A stretch of 11,597 bases of DNA from Candidatus Bathyarchaeota archaeon (GTDB lineage: Archaea; Thermoproteota; Bathyarchaeia; Bathyarchaeales; Bathyarchaeaceae): positions 1 through 11,597 of the forward strand of contig DAOVDC010000008.1 in NCBI GenBank assembly GCA_030669695.1, written 5' to 3'. The position numbers and the translations under genes were made by a program. Below are positions 1 through 7,446 of this stretch, in pieces. Every line of letters starts with the position of its first letter. The stretch's first letter is position 1. The notes under the pieces were generated by a model. It saw only the letters and a list, made by a program, of their open reading frames with translations. It was not told the origin of the DNA and made no database searches.

Positions 1-381
1 GAAATAGGAAGAAGAGGCAAAGTCCGTGGACCTATAAGGGCAGACCGAGTTATTATTGGTAGAGATGCACATGCAGAAGACATCTACGGAAAACAAGTTC
101 TACTCAGAAGGGGAGCACAAGCAGAAAACGTCTACGGTGAAAACATCACCATAGAATCCAACTGCCACATATGCGGCGAAGTGCAGTATACCGGCGAATT
201 AAGAATGGACGAACATGTTGCATTGGCTAAAGTACCACAAAAAGTAGATGCGTACACGCCAACACCTTCGCAAACACCTGCTGCTCCTACAGGAAAGAAG
301 TACTGTCCACAGTGCGGAACAGAGAATAAGGATGACGCTGTCTTTTGTAAAAAATGTGGAAAGAAGATACCGGAAGAGTAG
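1..381 (+). CDS. Bactofilin-like beta-helix protein with C-terminal zinc ribbon (5' partial)
   Basis: The reading frame is open from base 1, so the N-terminus lies outside the window; 126 residues remain. Residues about 1-75 show short repeating rungs rich in Gly and Val/Ile, such as the pair AEDIYGKQVLLRRGA and AENVYGENITIES, typical of the right-handed beta-helix of bactofilin-type polymer-forming proteins. A Pro/Thr/Ala-rich linker (about 82-98) follows. The end is a classic zinc ribbon, CPQC-x11-CKKC, at about residues 102-120. By family knowledge, bactofilin-like domains self-assemble into filaments and zinc ribbons bind one Zn ion. The combination suggests a cytosolic scaffold with a binding module at its tail, which is inference. 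The stop is TAG at 379-381. The downstream neighbour is convergent, so any operon partners lie to the left. The bactofilin assignment is moderate because part of the domain is missing; the zinc ribbon is certain. Confidence 0.75.
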   Translation, partial: EIGRRGKVRGPIRADRVIIGRDAHAEDIYGKQVLLRRGAQAENVYGENITIESNCHICGEVQYTGELRMDEHVALAKVPQKVDAYTPTPSQTPAAPTGKKYCPQCGTENKDDAVFCKKCGKKIPEE

Positions 382-464
382 AAATCAATGCTTCCCATGC
401 ATGCATGGTTTCTTCCAAATTCTTAGGCATCACCAAAGCGCGTGCACATAAGTTATGACAATTT

Positions 465-1352
465 CTATGTAGCTAACTTCTTTCTTTTCCATCCGAATCC
501 CGAGAGTAGCATCCCCACAACTATCAAAGCTGCCCCAAGAGCTCCTTCTTGACTCAGGGCTTCACCTAGAGTGACAGAGGAGAAAATCAGGGCAAAAATT
601 GGCTCAGCCGTGAAGATTATGGCAGCCTTAGTGGCTGTTGTGTGTTTTTGTGCGTAGTTTTGACCCAGGAAAGCCAGCGATGTTGCAAAAACCGCCGTAA
701 AGAATACGGCTTCCCAAGCTATTGTTGAAGTGGGGAGAGAAAAAGGTTCAATGATAGCCCATGAGAGCGTGCAGAGAATGCATGTGGTAAAGGTTTGTGT
801 GGTAGCTAGAATTGATGGGCTATGTTTTTTGGCGTACTTGCTTATTAGGACCACGCTGAAGGCGTAGGCGATGGCGCACACCAGTGTCAGGAAATCTCCA
901 TAATTCATGCCTAGACCTCTTGGATCAATTCCTGATAGGAGGAAGAGCCCCGTTGAGGCTAGGAGTACTGCTAGAATCAGTCTTCTTTGAAGAGTGGCCT
1001 TTAAGATTGGATATGCGAGAATTGGTGTGAAGACCACGTAGAGCCCTGTGATGAACCCTGATTTTGATGCCGTCGTGTACTTTAGGCCAACGGTTTGAGT
1101 AATATAGCCAATGAAAATGAATGCTCCGATTAGACAGCCAGCCTTTAAGGCGTCTCTGCTGGTTGATGCCACCTCCTTCCTGAAGACAGCGGCTAGGATG
1201 AGGGTTGCTATGAGGAACCGAAGAGAGAGGAAAGCGTAGGGAGAACTGTCTTGGAGAGCAACTTTTATGAGGGGAAATGTTCCTCCCCAAATCATCGAGA
1301 CTCCCAGTAGGGTGATATCTGCTAGGCCTTCCTTAGATACCATGCTTTCCAT
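465..1352 (-). CDS. EamA/DMT-family permease
   Basis: This 295-residue protein has about ten hydrophobic segments arranged as two EamA repeats, the usual size and architecture of the drug/metabolite transporter superfamily. The first repeat opens with a Trp-Gly-Gly helix start (SMIWGGTFPLIK) and contains the signature region YTTASKSGFITGLYVV near residues 90-107. The second repeat has the equivalent TTATKAAIIFTAEPIFALIF near 240-260, followed by a last helix and a basic tail GWKRKKLAT. Family members export or exchange small metabolites such as amino acids across the cytoplasmic membrane; the substrate cannot be read from sequence. The start is ATG at 1352; a second Met three codons in (1343) is possible. 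No clear ribosome binding site precedes it, and an AT-rich box around 1382-1389 suggests a very short leader. It is a single gene, convergent with the gene at its left and divergent from the CGGC gene. Confidence 0.9.
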   Translation of the reverse strand: MESMVSKEGLADITLLGVSMIWGGTFPLIKVALQDSSPYAFLSLRFLIATLILAAVFRKEVASTSRDALKAGCLIGAFIFIGYITQTVGLKYTTASKSGFITGLYVVFTPILAYPILKATLQRRLILAVLLASTGLFLLSGIDPRGLGMNYGDFLTLVCAIAYAFSVVLISKYAKKHSPSILATTQTFTTCILCTLSWAIIEPFSLPTSTIAWEAVFFTAVFATSLAFLGQNYAQKHTTATKAAIIFTAEPIFALIFSSVTLGEALSQEGALGAALIVVGMLLSGFGWKRKKLAT

Positions 1353-1521
1353 CTGTACACTCTATTTGGCTGGTTCATGAATTAAAACTGCTGTTTCCTC
1401 GCGTGGGGTCACGTCGATCTGATTAGTGGGTTGAGTGTAAACCGATGTGCACGCTTGAGATAGTTTGATCGCTAAATGATAAATAGTGCAATCAGGGGAT
1501 AGATAGACAAACGTGATTTGC

Positions 1522-1974
1522 ATGTCTAAGCGAAAAAAGAATAATATAGGTATAATTATCTGTGATCGTTACCATACTTGTGCTGGAGGTAAATGTTTTA
1601 GAGCCCTAAAAAACAGGGAAGGAGCTTTCAGTATATACAAAGGTCAGGAAGTAGAACTAGTAGGATACACTACCTGTGGAGGATGCCCAGGCGGAAACGT
1701 AGAGTACTGCATTGGAGAGATGAAGAAAAACGAGGTTGAACTTGTTCATTTTGCAACAGGCTTGGTGGTAGGCTATCCTCCCTGTCCATACATCGACCAT
1801 TTCTGTAAGGTCATCAAACAAAAATACAACGTAGCTGTAATCATTGGGACGCATCCGATTCCGAAAAGCTACTACATTACTCATCAAGCTTTAGGAACTT
1901 GGAACCAGCCTGAGTGGAAAGAAAGAATTAAGCACGTATTAACGGATGAGCAGACACGACTAAAATACAACTAA
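1522..1974 (+). CDS. CGGC-domain cysteine-rich protein, putative metal binding
   Basis: This is a soluble protein of 150 residues, or 153 if the in-frame GTG at 1513 is used. I prefer ATG 1522 because GTGAT at 1513-1517 matches the 16S 3' end at good spacing, and the result begins MSKRKKNNIGIIICD, a typical N-terminus for the family. The sequence contains the namesake CGGCPGG motif (about residues 52-58 from ATG) plus further cysteines at about 14, 20, 25, 63, 88 and 95, and a conserved GYPPCPYI stretch. CGGC proteins (Pfam CGGC, PF08821) are short bacterial and archaeal proteins of unproven function; their invariant Cys and His residues suggest metal or Fe-S binding. No partner gene overlaps it. 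An AT-rich box near 1476-1484 may be its promoter. The family call is firm; the biochemical role is unknown. Confidence 0.85.
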   Translation: MSKRKKNNIGIIICDRYHTCAGGKCFRALKNREGAFSIYKGQEVELVGYTTCGGCPGGNVEYCIGEMKKNEVELVHFATGLVVGYPPCPYIDHFCKVIKQKYNVAVIIGTHPIPKSYYITHQALGTWNQPEWKERIKHVLTDEQTRLKYN

Positions 1975-1988
1975 AGACTAGAGGAATG

Positions 1989-2129
1989 TTAACACGCACG
2001 CTTCATCTTCCCTTTCGTGTTTTCAGCTTTCACTATCTCAAGTATTTGCTCTTTCTCTAAAGTGTGGACAAAACAATTGATTGCAAAATGACAAGTACAG
2101 CGGAAACATGAGAATAAAGAAACCCACTG
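1989..2129 (-). pseudogene. Possible remnant of a small cysteine-rich protein
   Basis: The minus strand of this gap holds a 46-codon open frame, bounded by stops, that lacks a standard start at its beginning. It reads CFRCTCHFAINCF followed by a charged helix-like VHTLEKEQILEIVKAEN and ends KMKRAC. The CxxCxC cluster plus helix looks protein-like. An ATG at 2109 lies one base out of frame, so a single-base indel could restore a gene. It may equally be chance. Family unknown. Confidence 0.2.
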
Positions 2130-2137
2130 TTATATGC
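2130..2137 (+). promoter_or_regulatory. TATA-like box of the FAH-family gene
   Basis: TTATATGC is followed about 25 bases later by a plausible transcription start near 2158-2162. This excludes the upstream TTG at 2142 as the start codon and supports ATG 2208. A GGTGGAGG stretch at 2186-2193 is the only ribosome-binding-like sequence in the leader, although it sits 14 bases from the ATG. Confidence 0.5.
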
Positions 2138-2207
2138 TCGTTTGTGCACGTTTAGGTTTTTATCCAATACGCTACTACTATACAAGGTGGAGGCTGTTGA
2201 TGAAGTC

Positions 2208-3143
2208 ATGAGATTGGCTCGTTATCTACATTCAAACATGGAATCCTATGGTGTTCTAGTTGACCATGGAATCACATATCTCTTGGCACTACCAAAGGCG
2301 CTGAAATCTCCTCCCCCACTCACCTTCGACGAACTCATAGCCCTTGGCAACAAGGGCATAAAAGTTGTGGAACGGTTGATGAGAATTTCATCACAGAACG
2401 AGAAGAGGAATGCAACCATCAGCGTTGACGACGTAACACTCTTAGCACCCGTACTCTGGCCTCCAAAAATCGTTTGCTTGGGCCTAAACTATAAAGACCA
2501 TGCGGAAGAGCAAGGAAAGGATATACCAGATGAACCAATTTTGTTTATGAAGCCCCGTACAGCCATAATCGGCCCTGACCAACCAATAATTCAACCAAAA
2601 TCCGTAAGACAGCTGGATTATGAAGTAGAGCTTGCAATAGTGATAGGCCTGAAAGGAAAAAACATTCCTGTCTCAGACGCCAAAAAACACATCTTTGGAT
2701 ATACAGCCTTCAACGACATAAGCGCTCGTGATATCCAGTTCAAAGACAAACAATGGACTAGGGGTAAGAGTTTTGACACTTTCGCACCCATGGGGCCTTG
2801 TATTACAACCGCTAATCAAATTGAAGATCCCAACAACTTAAGTGTCGGCACAAGGGTGAACGGCGAGCTTAGACAAAACTCTTCCACCAAAAACATGGCT
2901 TTTAACGTCTATGAAATAATTCACCATCTTAGTCAAGTCATGACTTTAGAACCCGGAGACATAATCGCAACTGGAACCCCCGCTGGGGTAGGAGTCTTCA
3001 TGAAACCGAAACCCAAGTTCTTATCTCCTGGCGACTTGGTAGAAATAGAAATCGAGAAAATTGGGACATTAAGAAATATTGTATCAAAAGAAACTGATTG
3101 TCCTCAAGTAAGTAGTTATCAACTACGTCCTGTCCCTTTTTAG
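2208..3143 (+). CDS. Fumarylacetoacetate hydrolase (FAH)-family enzyme
   Basis: This 311-residue enzyme belongs to the FAH superfamily, which hydrolyses, isomerises, hydrates or decarboxylates 2-keto acids such as acylpyruvates and 2-oxohept-3-ene-1,7-dioate, using one Mg2+ or Mn2+. Residues 1-80 form the variable N-terminal domain. The catalytic domain starts at about 87 with KIVCLGLNYKDHAEE. The metal ligands are visible as Glu139 and Glu141 in LDYEVEL and Asp170 in FNDISARD. Further family landmarks are RGKSFDTFAPMGP (about 185-197) and TGTPAGVG (255-262). All expected catalytic positions are present and the length is normal. I chose ATG 2208 over the upstream TTG 2142 because the TATA box lies just before the latter. 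The exact substrate cannot be decided: archaeal members often carry names such as 2-hydroxyhepta-2,4-diene-1,7-dioate isomerase or acylpyruvase without proof. There is no catabolic operon around it; the next gene is convergent, 20 bases away. Confidence 0.9.
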   Translation: MRLARYLHSNMESYGVLVDHGITYLLALPKALKSPPPLTFDELIALGNKGIKVVERLMRISSQNEKRNATISVDDVTLLAPVLWPPKIVCLGLNYKDHAEEQGKDIPDEPILFMKPRTAIIGPDQPIIQPKSVRQLDYEVELAIVIGLKGKNIPVSDAKKHIFGYTAFNDISARDIQFKDKQWTRGKSFDTFAPMGPCITTANQIEDPNNLSVGTRVNGELRQNSSTKNMAFNVYEIIHHLSQVMTLEPGDIIATGTPAGVGVFMKPKPKFLSPGDLVEIEIEKIGTLRNIVSKETDCPQVSSYQLRPVPF

Positions 3144-3163
3144 CGCACACAAAGACAAAGACT

Positions 3164-4357
3164 TCACATAATAACGAAAAGTAAAACGAAGCTAACCACA
3201 AAACCAATCAACGTTGGCGGAGAAATGACTTTCAGAAAATCCTTGATTTTCACATGGAAAAACTGAGCGGACAAAGACACGCACGGGTGTATGGGAGAGA
3301 GAACGTAACCAAGAAAAATGCTGAAATACATTATGGCAAAGACAGGAGCAGATAAGATCCATCCTTTCGTCAAAAATATCGGAATGATAATCAAAGCGGG
3401 TGTCTGGATTCTCCCGGTGGCAAAACCGAGTAAAAATCCTATGACAACGCAAAGAAGCACCGGAGTGATCTGAAGGGTTTGTATCAGCGTTGGGATGCCC
3501 GAGACAGTGAATACATTGAGGAAAACGGTCATCCCCACGATTATGAAAGCGAAATCCCACGGTTTTGACTCCCAAGTGATCTTGCCGAACTTTCTAGCTC
3601 CCAATTTTCCAACGACCACGGCAAGAACTAAGCTGCTCGTTATGGCGATCAGCGTAGCTGCTTCAGGGATAGAAGGCGCAAAAAGAGTTTTGATTAAGAA
3701 GTCTAAGATTGGAGCAATCAAGATTACAGTCAGTGGTAGAAAGAGCTTTTTCAAAGAAAGTTTCTGTTCATAGTCAATTTCCCCTGTGATCTTGTGAAGA
3801 AAGAAGAAATATCCCAGAAAGATGGAGAAAAGAAAGAAGGGGGCCAAATATAAGAGAACTCGGTAAAGATCGAGTTCAGCGATTTTAACCGAGATAATCA
3901 AGGCTGGAGACAAAGGATAAACCAGAAATAGAATGTGACGAAACCATACGTTCAGGCCGCATTTTTTCTCCTTTGATATCACCTTACCAGCTTTTTCTAC
4001 CATTGGAGCCGAAAGTAGAGCACCGCCTGGCATAGGAAGCATTCCCAGCAATGCAGGAGAAACTGCGAGAAAAGCCTTTTTCCCTATTCTCAGGTTCTTA
4101 ACCAAATCGTCCATTTGCCCAGTATCCTTTAATATACCCCCTATAATTGGGATCAACCCGACGGCTACGGCCAGTAATATTGTGGATGGGTCAGTGAAAG
4201 CTGAAACAAACGGCAAAGCCATTTCATTGAACGGTATGGTGAAAATTGCCAGAATAAACGCTCCTAAAAACATGCCTAAGGCAAAATTTTTTCTGGAGAC
4301 GATTAGTAAAACGAAGAGTGCAAGAAAGAACCCGGTCCAAACCAAAAGTGGAGACAT
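3164..4357 (-). CDS. DUF401 integral membrane protein, transporter-like
   Basis: This 397-residue, highly hydrophobic protein has about ten or more membrane segments. It matches the DUF401 family (Pfam PF04165), archaeal and bacterial membrane proteins resembling anion/dicarboxylate transporters. Diagnostic stretches are GMLPMPGG (residues 105-112) followed by ALLSAPMVEKAG in the first half, and GFATGRIQTPALIIIP plus SPIHPC (354-359) in the second half. Paired Gly/Pro-rich re-entrant motifs like these are typical of two-repeat ion transporters. I start it at ATG 4357, giving MSPLLVWTGFF at the first helix. An in-frame start at 4447 would overlap the upstream AMMECR1 gene by about 60 bases and add an unneeded hydrophilic stretch. 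It follows AMMECR1 by 31 bases on the same strand, so the two are probably co-transcribed. The substrate is unknown. It is convergent with the FAH gene. Confidence 0.85.
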   Translation of the reverse strand: MSPLLVWTGFFLALFVLLIVSRKNFALGMFLGAFILAIFTIPFNEMALPFVSAFTDPSTILLAVAVGLIPIIGGILKDTGQMDDLVKNLRIGKKAFLAVSPALLGMLPMPGGALLSAPMVEKAGKVISKEKKCGLNVWFRHILFLVYPLSPALIISVKIAELDLYRVLLYLAPFFLFSIFLGYFFFLHKITGEIDYEQKLSLKKLFLPLTVILIAPILDFLIKTLFAPSIPEAATLIAITSSLVLAVVVGKLGARKFGKITWESKPWDFAFIIVGMTVFLNVFTVSGIPTLIQTLQITPVLLCVVIGFLLGFATGRIQTPALIIIPIFLTKGWILSAPVFAIMYFSIFLGYVLSPIHPCVSLSAQFFHVKIKDFLKVISPPTLIGFVVSFVLLFVIM

Positions 4358-4388
4358 TAAATACCACTCAACAAAACATGCATGCTTC

Positions 4389-5015
4389 TTAAGATACGCA
4401 CATATCCTTGACAACAACTTCTCCGTTGGGAGAGTTTTCTTGTGCAATAACGCAGCTAAACTTGTAGATCTTTGTTCCTTTAAGCAGCCAGCAATCTGGT
4501 GACAAGCCTGCCTTTATGCAGCACTGGCAGAGAAACTCTTCTTCGTTCCAGCTCCACTCGACAGGCACTTGAGGGAGAAGGAGACCCTTAGAGTAGCCGC
4601 CCTCAACGATCAACCCGTCTTGCCCACCCTGAATTTTCGAGGGATAAACCGTAGGCGTCTTCACCTTAACCAGTTGGGGCGGAGTAAGCACGCTTACCTC
4701 AAACACCATGTAGCTGAGTTCGTCGAGAGAGACCGGGTGAAAGCGAGGATCCTGCGTTGCAGAGTTGATGGCTGACTCAATTACTGCGCGTGCCAATGGT
4801 AAGGTTGGATGGGGGAAACCGATGCAGCCTCTGAGTTCCTTTTTTCCGTGTCTGATGCTGTTTAACGTGACAAAAACTCCGCATTGCTCTTCAAGCTTTT
4901 GTGAGATATCCATAGGCGTTGGCATGATCTTTCCGGTATTGAGGTATTCCTCCACGGCTTTCCGTGCGAGCCTTACAAGGAGTTTCCCTTCTTCCATGGT
5001 TAATTGAAACGACAC
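4389..5015 (-). CDS. AMMECR1-domain protein
   Basis: This 208-residue protein spans the full AMMECR1 domain. The invariant LRGCIG motif is at residues 61-66, followed by the family's INSATQDPRFHPV and the later VEVPVEW-like region (QVPVEWSWNEEEFLCQCCIKAGL). AMMECR1 proteins occur in all domains of life; structures are known, but the reaction is not. In prokaryotes they are often encoded near or fused to MEMO and radical-SAM proteins, suggesting a modification role, but neither partner is seen here. The start is GTG at 5015: GAGGGG seven bases upstream is a good ribosome binding site, whereas the internal ATG at 4997 has none. It is the first gene of a probable two-gene unit with the DUF401 membrane protein. 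The AT-rich stretch around 5088-5105 probably holds its promoter. Confidence 0.92.
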   Translation of the reverse strand: MSFQLTMEEGKLLVRLARKAVEEYLNTGKIMPTPMDISQKLEEQCGVFVTLNSIRHGKKELRGCIGFPHPTLPLARAVIESAINSATQDPRFHPVSLDELSYMVFEVSVLTPPQLVKVKTPTVYPSKIQGGQDGLIVEGGYSKGLLLPQVPVEWSWNEEEFLCQCCIKAGLSPDCWLLKGTKIYKFSCVIAQENSPNGEVVVKDMCVS

Positions 5016-5110
5016 GTGATTCCCCTCGAATCGCGAAAGACATAGGTCAATGTTACTTAAGCTTCTGGACCGTGCTTATTATTCTTGTTAAAATTAAATT
5101 TATGCATCGT

Positions 5111-5125
5111 AGAAAAAAAGAAAGG
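5111..5125 (-). terminator. T-rich terminator of the surface-protein gene
   Basis: Read on the minus strand, the bases just after the stop codon of the large surface-protein gene form a run of T with seven consecutive T at 5119-5113, without a strong hairpin. This is the usual form of an archaeal intrinsic terminator. It separates this gene from the AMMECR1 unit downstream on the same strand. Confidence 0.45.
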
Positions 5126-5134
5126 AACTGATGA

Positions 5135-7297
5135 TTATTGTGGCGAAGGTTTTTTCCTTCTAACAGCATAGACAAGGATAGCTACGATGATTATCACAAC
5201 GACGCCGATAACGGCCCAGAACCACGGCTCAGTCCATATTGCCACTGCTGGTTGTCCCATGAGAACCCAGAGACTAAAGTGATCAATCGTTGCTGACACG
5301 TAATGCTCAGTGGTGTTCACTTGGCTGTCCACTACAACCCATGTATTCAGCGTGGCATCCCAATAGTGGATTTTCAGCGTGTTTTCGCTCAGTCCTGCTG
5401 CACTGAGCTGTTCAGGTGTGTAATATATACGTATTGTAGCGCTGAATGTGATGTCTGTCTCGCTGGCGGTGACTTCTACATAGTTCCCTAAAACCTTAAA
5501 CGTTCCCGGAGGTAACTCTACGCCTTCAGGGGCTGTTACGTTTTCAAGGACTATGGTAACTGGCTTAGAGATTTCAGTCATATCTAAGATGGTTCCCGTG
5601 TTTTCAGTAGCGTCAATAGTGAAGGGCCTCTGAGAACTGACGAGTTCAGGGTTTATTATGGTGGATACGGTTGCACCTGCTTCTGATTGAATGTTGAATA
5701 CCATGTCTTTGAGGCTGCTGAGGGGTTGGTCATACCAGATCATGGCTCTATTGTCGGAAACTGTTGCGTCAGGTTCTGGCACGGTGCCGGGTCTAGTCAA
5801 CGTAACCGAATGAGTAGCATTACTACCTCCTGCAATTGCCACTTTAAGAGATTGAGGACTGTCTTCAAAGAGACTGAAGAAACCTCTAAGCGTGAAGCTC
5901 GTAGCAGTCGTATCATTTAATGGCGGCAGAACAGATAGTCCCTCTACAGTAAGTGCCAAGGAATCCTCCATCATGTCGAAGCCACATCTGAGATCGCTTA
6001 CTTCTAATTCTGTTCTGTTTATGAAAGACAATTGCCACGGTGATAGTTGTGGTGGTGATATCGATTGCAATGCGATGTAAGCCAACAATGTATCTTTTAT
6101 GTATTCGATTTCGGCGTTTAGATCGCCTTCAATGGTATAGGTTCCTTCATGATCGGCTTGTCCGCCAGCGTATGTTATAGATTCTTCATAGGATTTCATG
6201 GAACAATACGTCTTGTCCATAAGTGACTCTATCAACTGCCTTACTTCCAGAGGGATTGTTTCATCTGGCAGCATTGAAATCATTGAAGTCATTTGTGCTT
6301 TACTCTCTTCCACATCTTCAACTGTTGTTAGTTTAAATTCAAACTCTCTTTGACTATACATATACGCCAGCTGGAAGGATGCACTTTCAATTGAAGAAAA
6401 CGTTGCGTTTAAAATTGGATACAACATTTCCTCATCCGGCATCTCACCCGGTGTTATGCCAGGTATTTCTCCATACATTAGAGACACTAACGATTGGATG
6501 AAATCTTCGCTTTGAATTGTCACCTCAAAATCCACTGTAGCACCACCTGTTATGGTTTTTTTCGTCGTTTCCAATTTGGTGCACTCCAATGTGCCATCGG
6601 TCATTTCATATAGCGAACCTTCTCCTGTTCCAACAATGCCCTCAGCTTGTTCAAGCATCATATCAAGTTCTTCTTCATCTAACTCGACGCCGTAGAAGTT
6701 ACCATAGGTGACTGTTACGTTTCCACTAAGGGAAAGATATGTTCTGTTTCCTTGGAAGTTGATATTCAAGTCACTTAACACAAAACCTGGCAGTGAGTGA
6801 ACTGTTATTGTGCCACTTACTGTGTTGTCTGAGAATTCCCCCGTCACTTGGAAGTCTGTGGAGTTAAGCGGGGATTCCGATGCCATACTTAGGGGTAAAA
6901 TTACTGAACAGTTAATCCCTGTGCTGGCAAGGTTTTCCGAACATTCCGCAAGATATGAAACGGTTGTTGCATTGAATGGAAATTGTGCTGCTTCTTCTGG
7001 TGGAACGACAAACGTGAAATCGACTGATGCTACTGTTAAGTCGTTGTTCTTCGTGAAACCTAGAAATCCATGTGTTTCAGGCATGGTATAGGGGAACGTG
7101 ACTCCTGTGGAATTCAATGCTACCGCCATAACAACACGTCCATCTGGGTATACGATGAAACTCGCTTCCACATCTTCAGAAGAAGTTGGATATAGTTCAG
7201 CATTCACATGAGATTTTTGTGCCATGAAAATCGACAGAATTGAAAGTGTTAGAACTGATATCAGCGTTATCATTATGATTTTGCTATTTCTTTTCAT
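5135..7297 (-). CDS. Large secreted surface protein with C-terminal membrane anchor
   Basis: This protein has about 720 residues. An N-terminal signal peptide (MKRNSK, then a hydrophobic core to about residue 25) is probably cut after VNA near residue 33. The exterior part is acidic and Ser/Thr-rich, with about a dozen N-x-S/T sequons as in glycosylated archaeal surface proteins, and a few scattered cysteines. Before the anchor comes a beta-rich module ending in ATIDHFSLWVLMG, resembling the HFS-containing domains before anchors in other archaeal surface proteins. One membrane helix at about 692-712 and the tail RRKKPSPQ give a type I orientation. I recognise no enzyme motif. I prefer ATG 7297 because GGTGA lies eight bases before it; GTG 7309 and ATG 7303 are alternatives. 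A TATA-like box at 7337-7345 precedes it. It is divergent from an ABC transporter, which may share its regulation. The role is unknown; adhesion, S-layer association or envelope sensing are guesses. Confidence 0.8.
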   Translation of the reverse strand: MKRNSKIIMITLISVLTLSILSIFMAQKSHVNAELYPTSSEDVEASFIVYPDGRVVMAVALNSTGVTFPYTMPETHGFLGFTKNNDLTVASVDFTFVVPPEEAAQFPFNATTVSYLAECSENLASTGINCSVILPLSMASESPLNSTDFQVTGEFSDNTVSGTITVHSLPGFVLSDLNINFQGNRTYLSLSGNVTVTYGNFYGVELDEEELDMMLEQAEGIVGTGEGSLYEMTDGTLECTKLETTKKTITGGATVDFEVTIQSEDFIQSLVSLMYGEIPGITPGEMPDEEMLYPILNATFSSIESASFQLAYMYSQREFEFKLTTVEDVEESKAQMTSMISMLPDETIPLEVRQLIESLMDKTYCSMKSYEESITYAGGQADHEGTYTIEGDLNAEIEYIKDTLLAYIALQSISPPQLSPWQLSFINRTELEVSDLRCGFDMMEDSLALTVEGLSVLPPLNDTTATSFTLRGFFSLFEDSPQSLKVAIAGGSNATHSVTLTRPGTVPEPDATVSDNRAMIWYDQPLSSLKDMVFNIQSEAGATVSTIINPELVSSQRPFTIDATENTGTILDMTEISKPVTIVLENVTAPEGVELPPGTFKVLGNYVEVTASETDITFSATIRIYYTPEQLSAAGLSENTLKIHYWDATLNTWVVVDSQVNTTEHYVSATIDHFSLWVLMGQPAVAIWTEPWFWAVIGVVVIIIVAILVYAVRRKKPSPQ

Positions 7298-7336
7298 TCT
7301 CATCTTCACCGGTTATAACTGTAAAGCACGTAAAGC

Positions 7337-7345
7337 ATTTATAAG
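7337..7345 (-). promoter_or_regulatory. TATA-like box of the surface-protein gene
   Basis: On the minus strand this reads CTTATAAAT, close to the archaeal TATA consensus. Its spacing predicts a transcript start near 7314-7318 and a leader of about 20 bases before ATG 7297. It lies in the shared 137-base region between the divergent surface-protein and ABC-permease genes. Confidence 0.6.
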
Positions 7346-7390
7346 CTTGGTGAATTATGCAATCGAACTATAGAGACAGATTGTAGAATT

Positions 7391-7400
7391 AGATATAATT
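7391..7400 (+). promoter_or_regulatory. TATA-like box of the ABC transporter unit
   Basis: AGATATAATT is followed by a predicted transcript start near 7418-7422, about 27 bases before the permease ATG at 7447. The purine-rich GAGGAGAGGAT after it is more than 20 bases from the ATG, too far to be a normal ribosome binding site. Confidence 0.5.
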
Positions 7401-7446
7401 CAGATTCAGAACTAGAGGAGAGGATAAGACCACGCGAATCACAACA

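Noticed and set aside
395..408. 14-bp perfect palindrome CCATGCATGCATGG after the zinc-ribbon gene
   Set aside because: It is built from a simple GCAT repeat with no spacer, has no promoter next to it, and lies in the short gap between convergent genes; chance or a weak structure is the simplest reading.
2142..2207. TTG start at 2142 for the FAH-family gene
   Set aside because: It lies five bases after the TATA-like box and so before the predicted transcript start; the added residues do not look like the family N-terminus.
4358..4447. Longer N-terminus for the DUF401 protein starting at 4447
   Set aside because: It would overlap the AMMECR1 coding end by about 60 bases and adds a hydrophilic segment absent from the family; ATG 4357 starts right at the first membrane helix.
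6810..7091. Open frames antisense to the large surface-protein gene
   Set aside because: They are frame shadows of a well-supported gene, with unremarkable composition, no ribosome binding site and no recognisable family.
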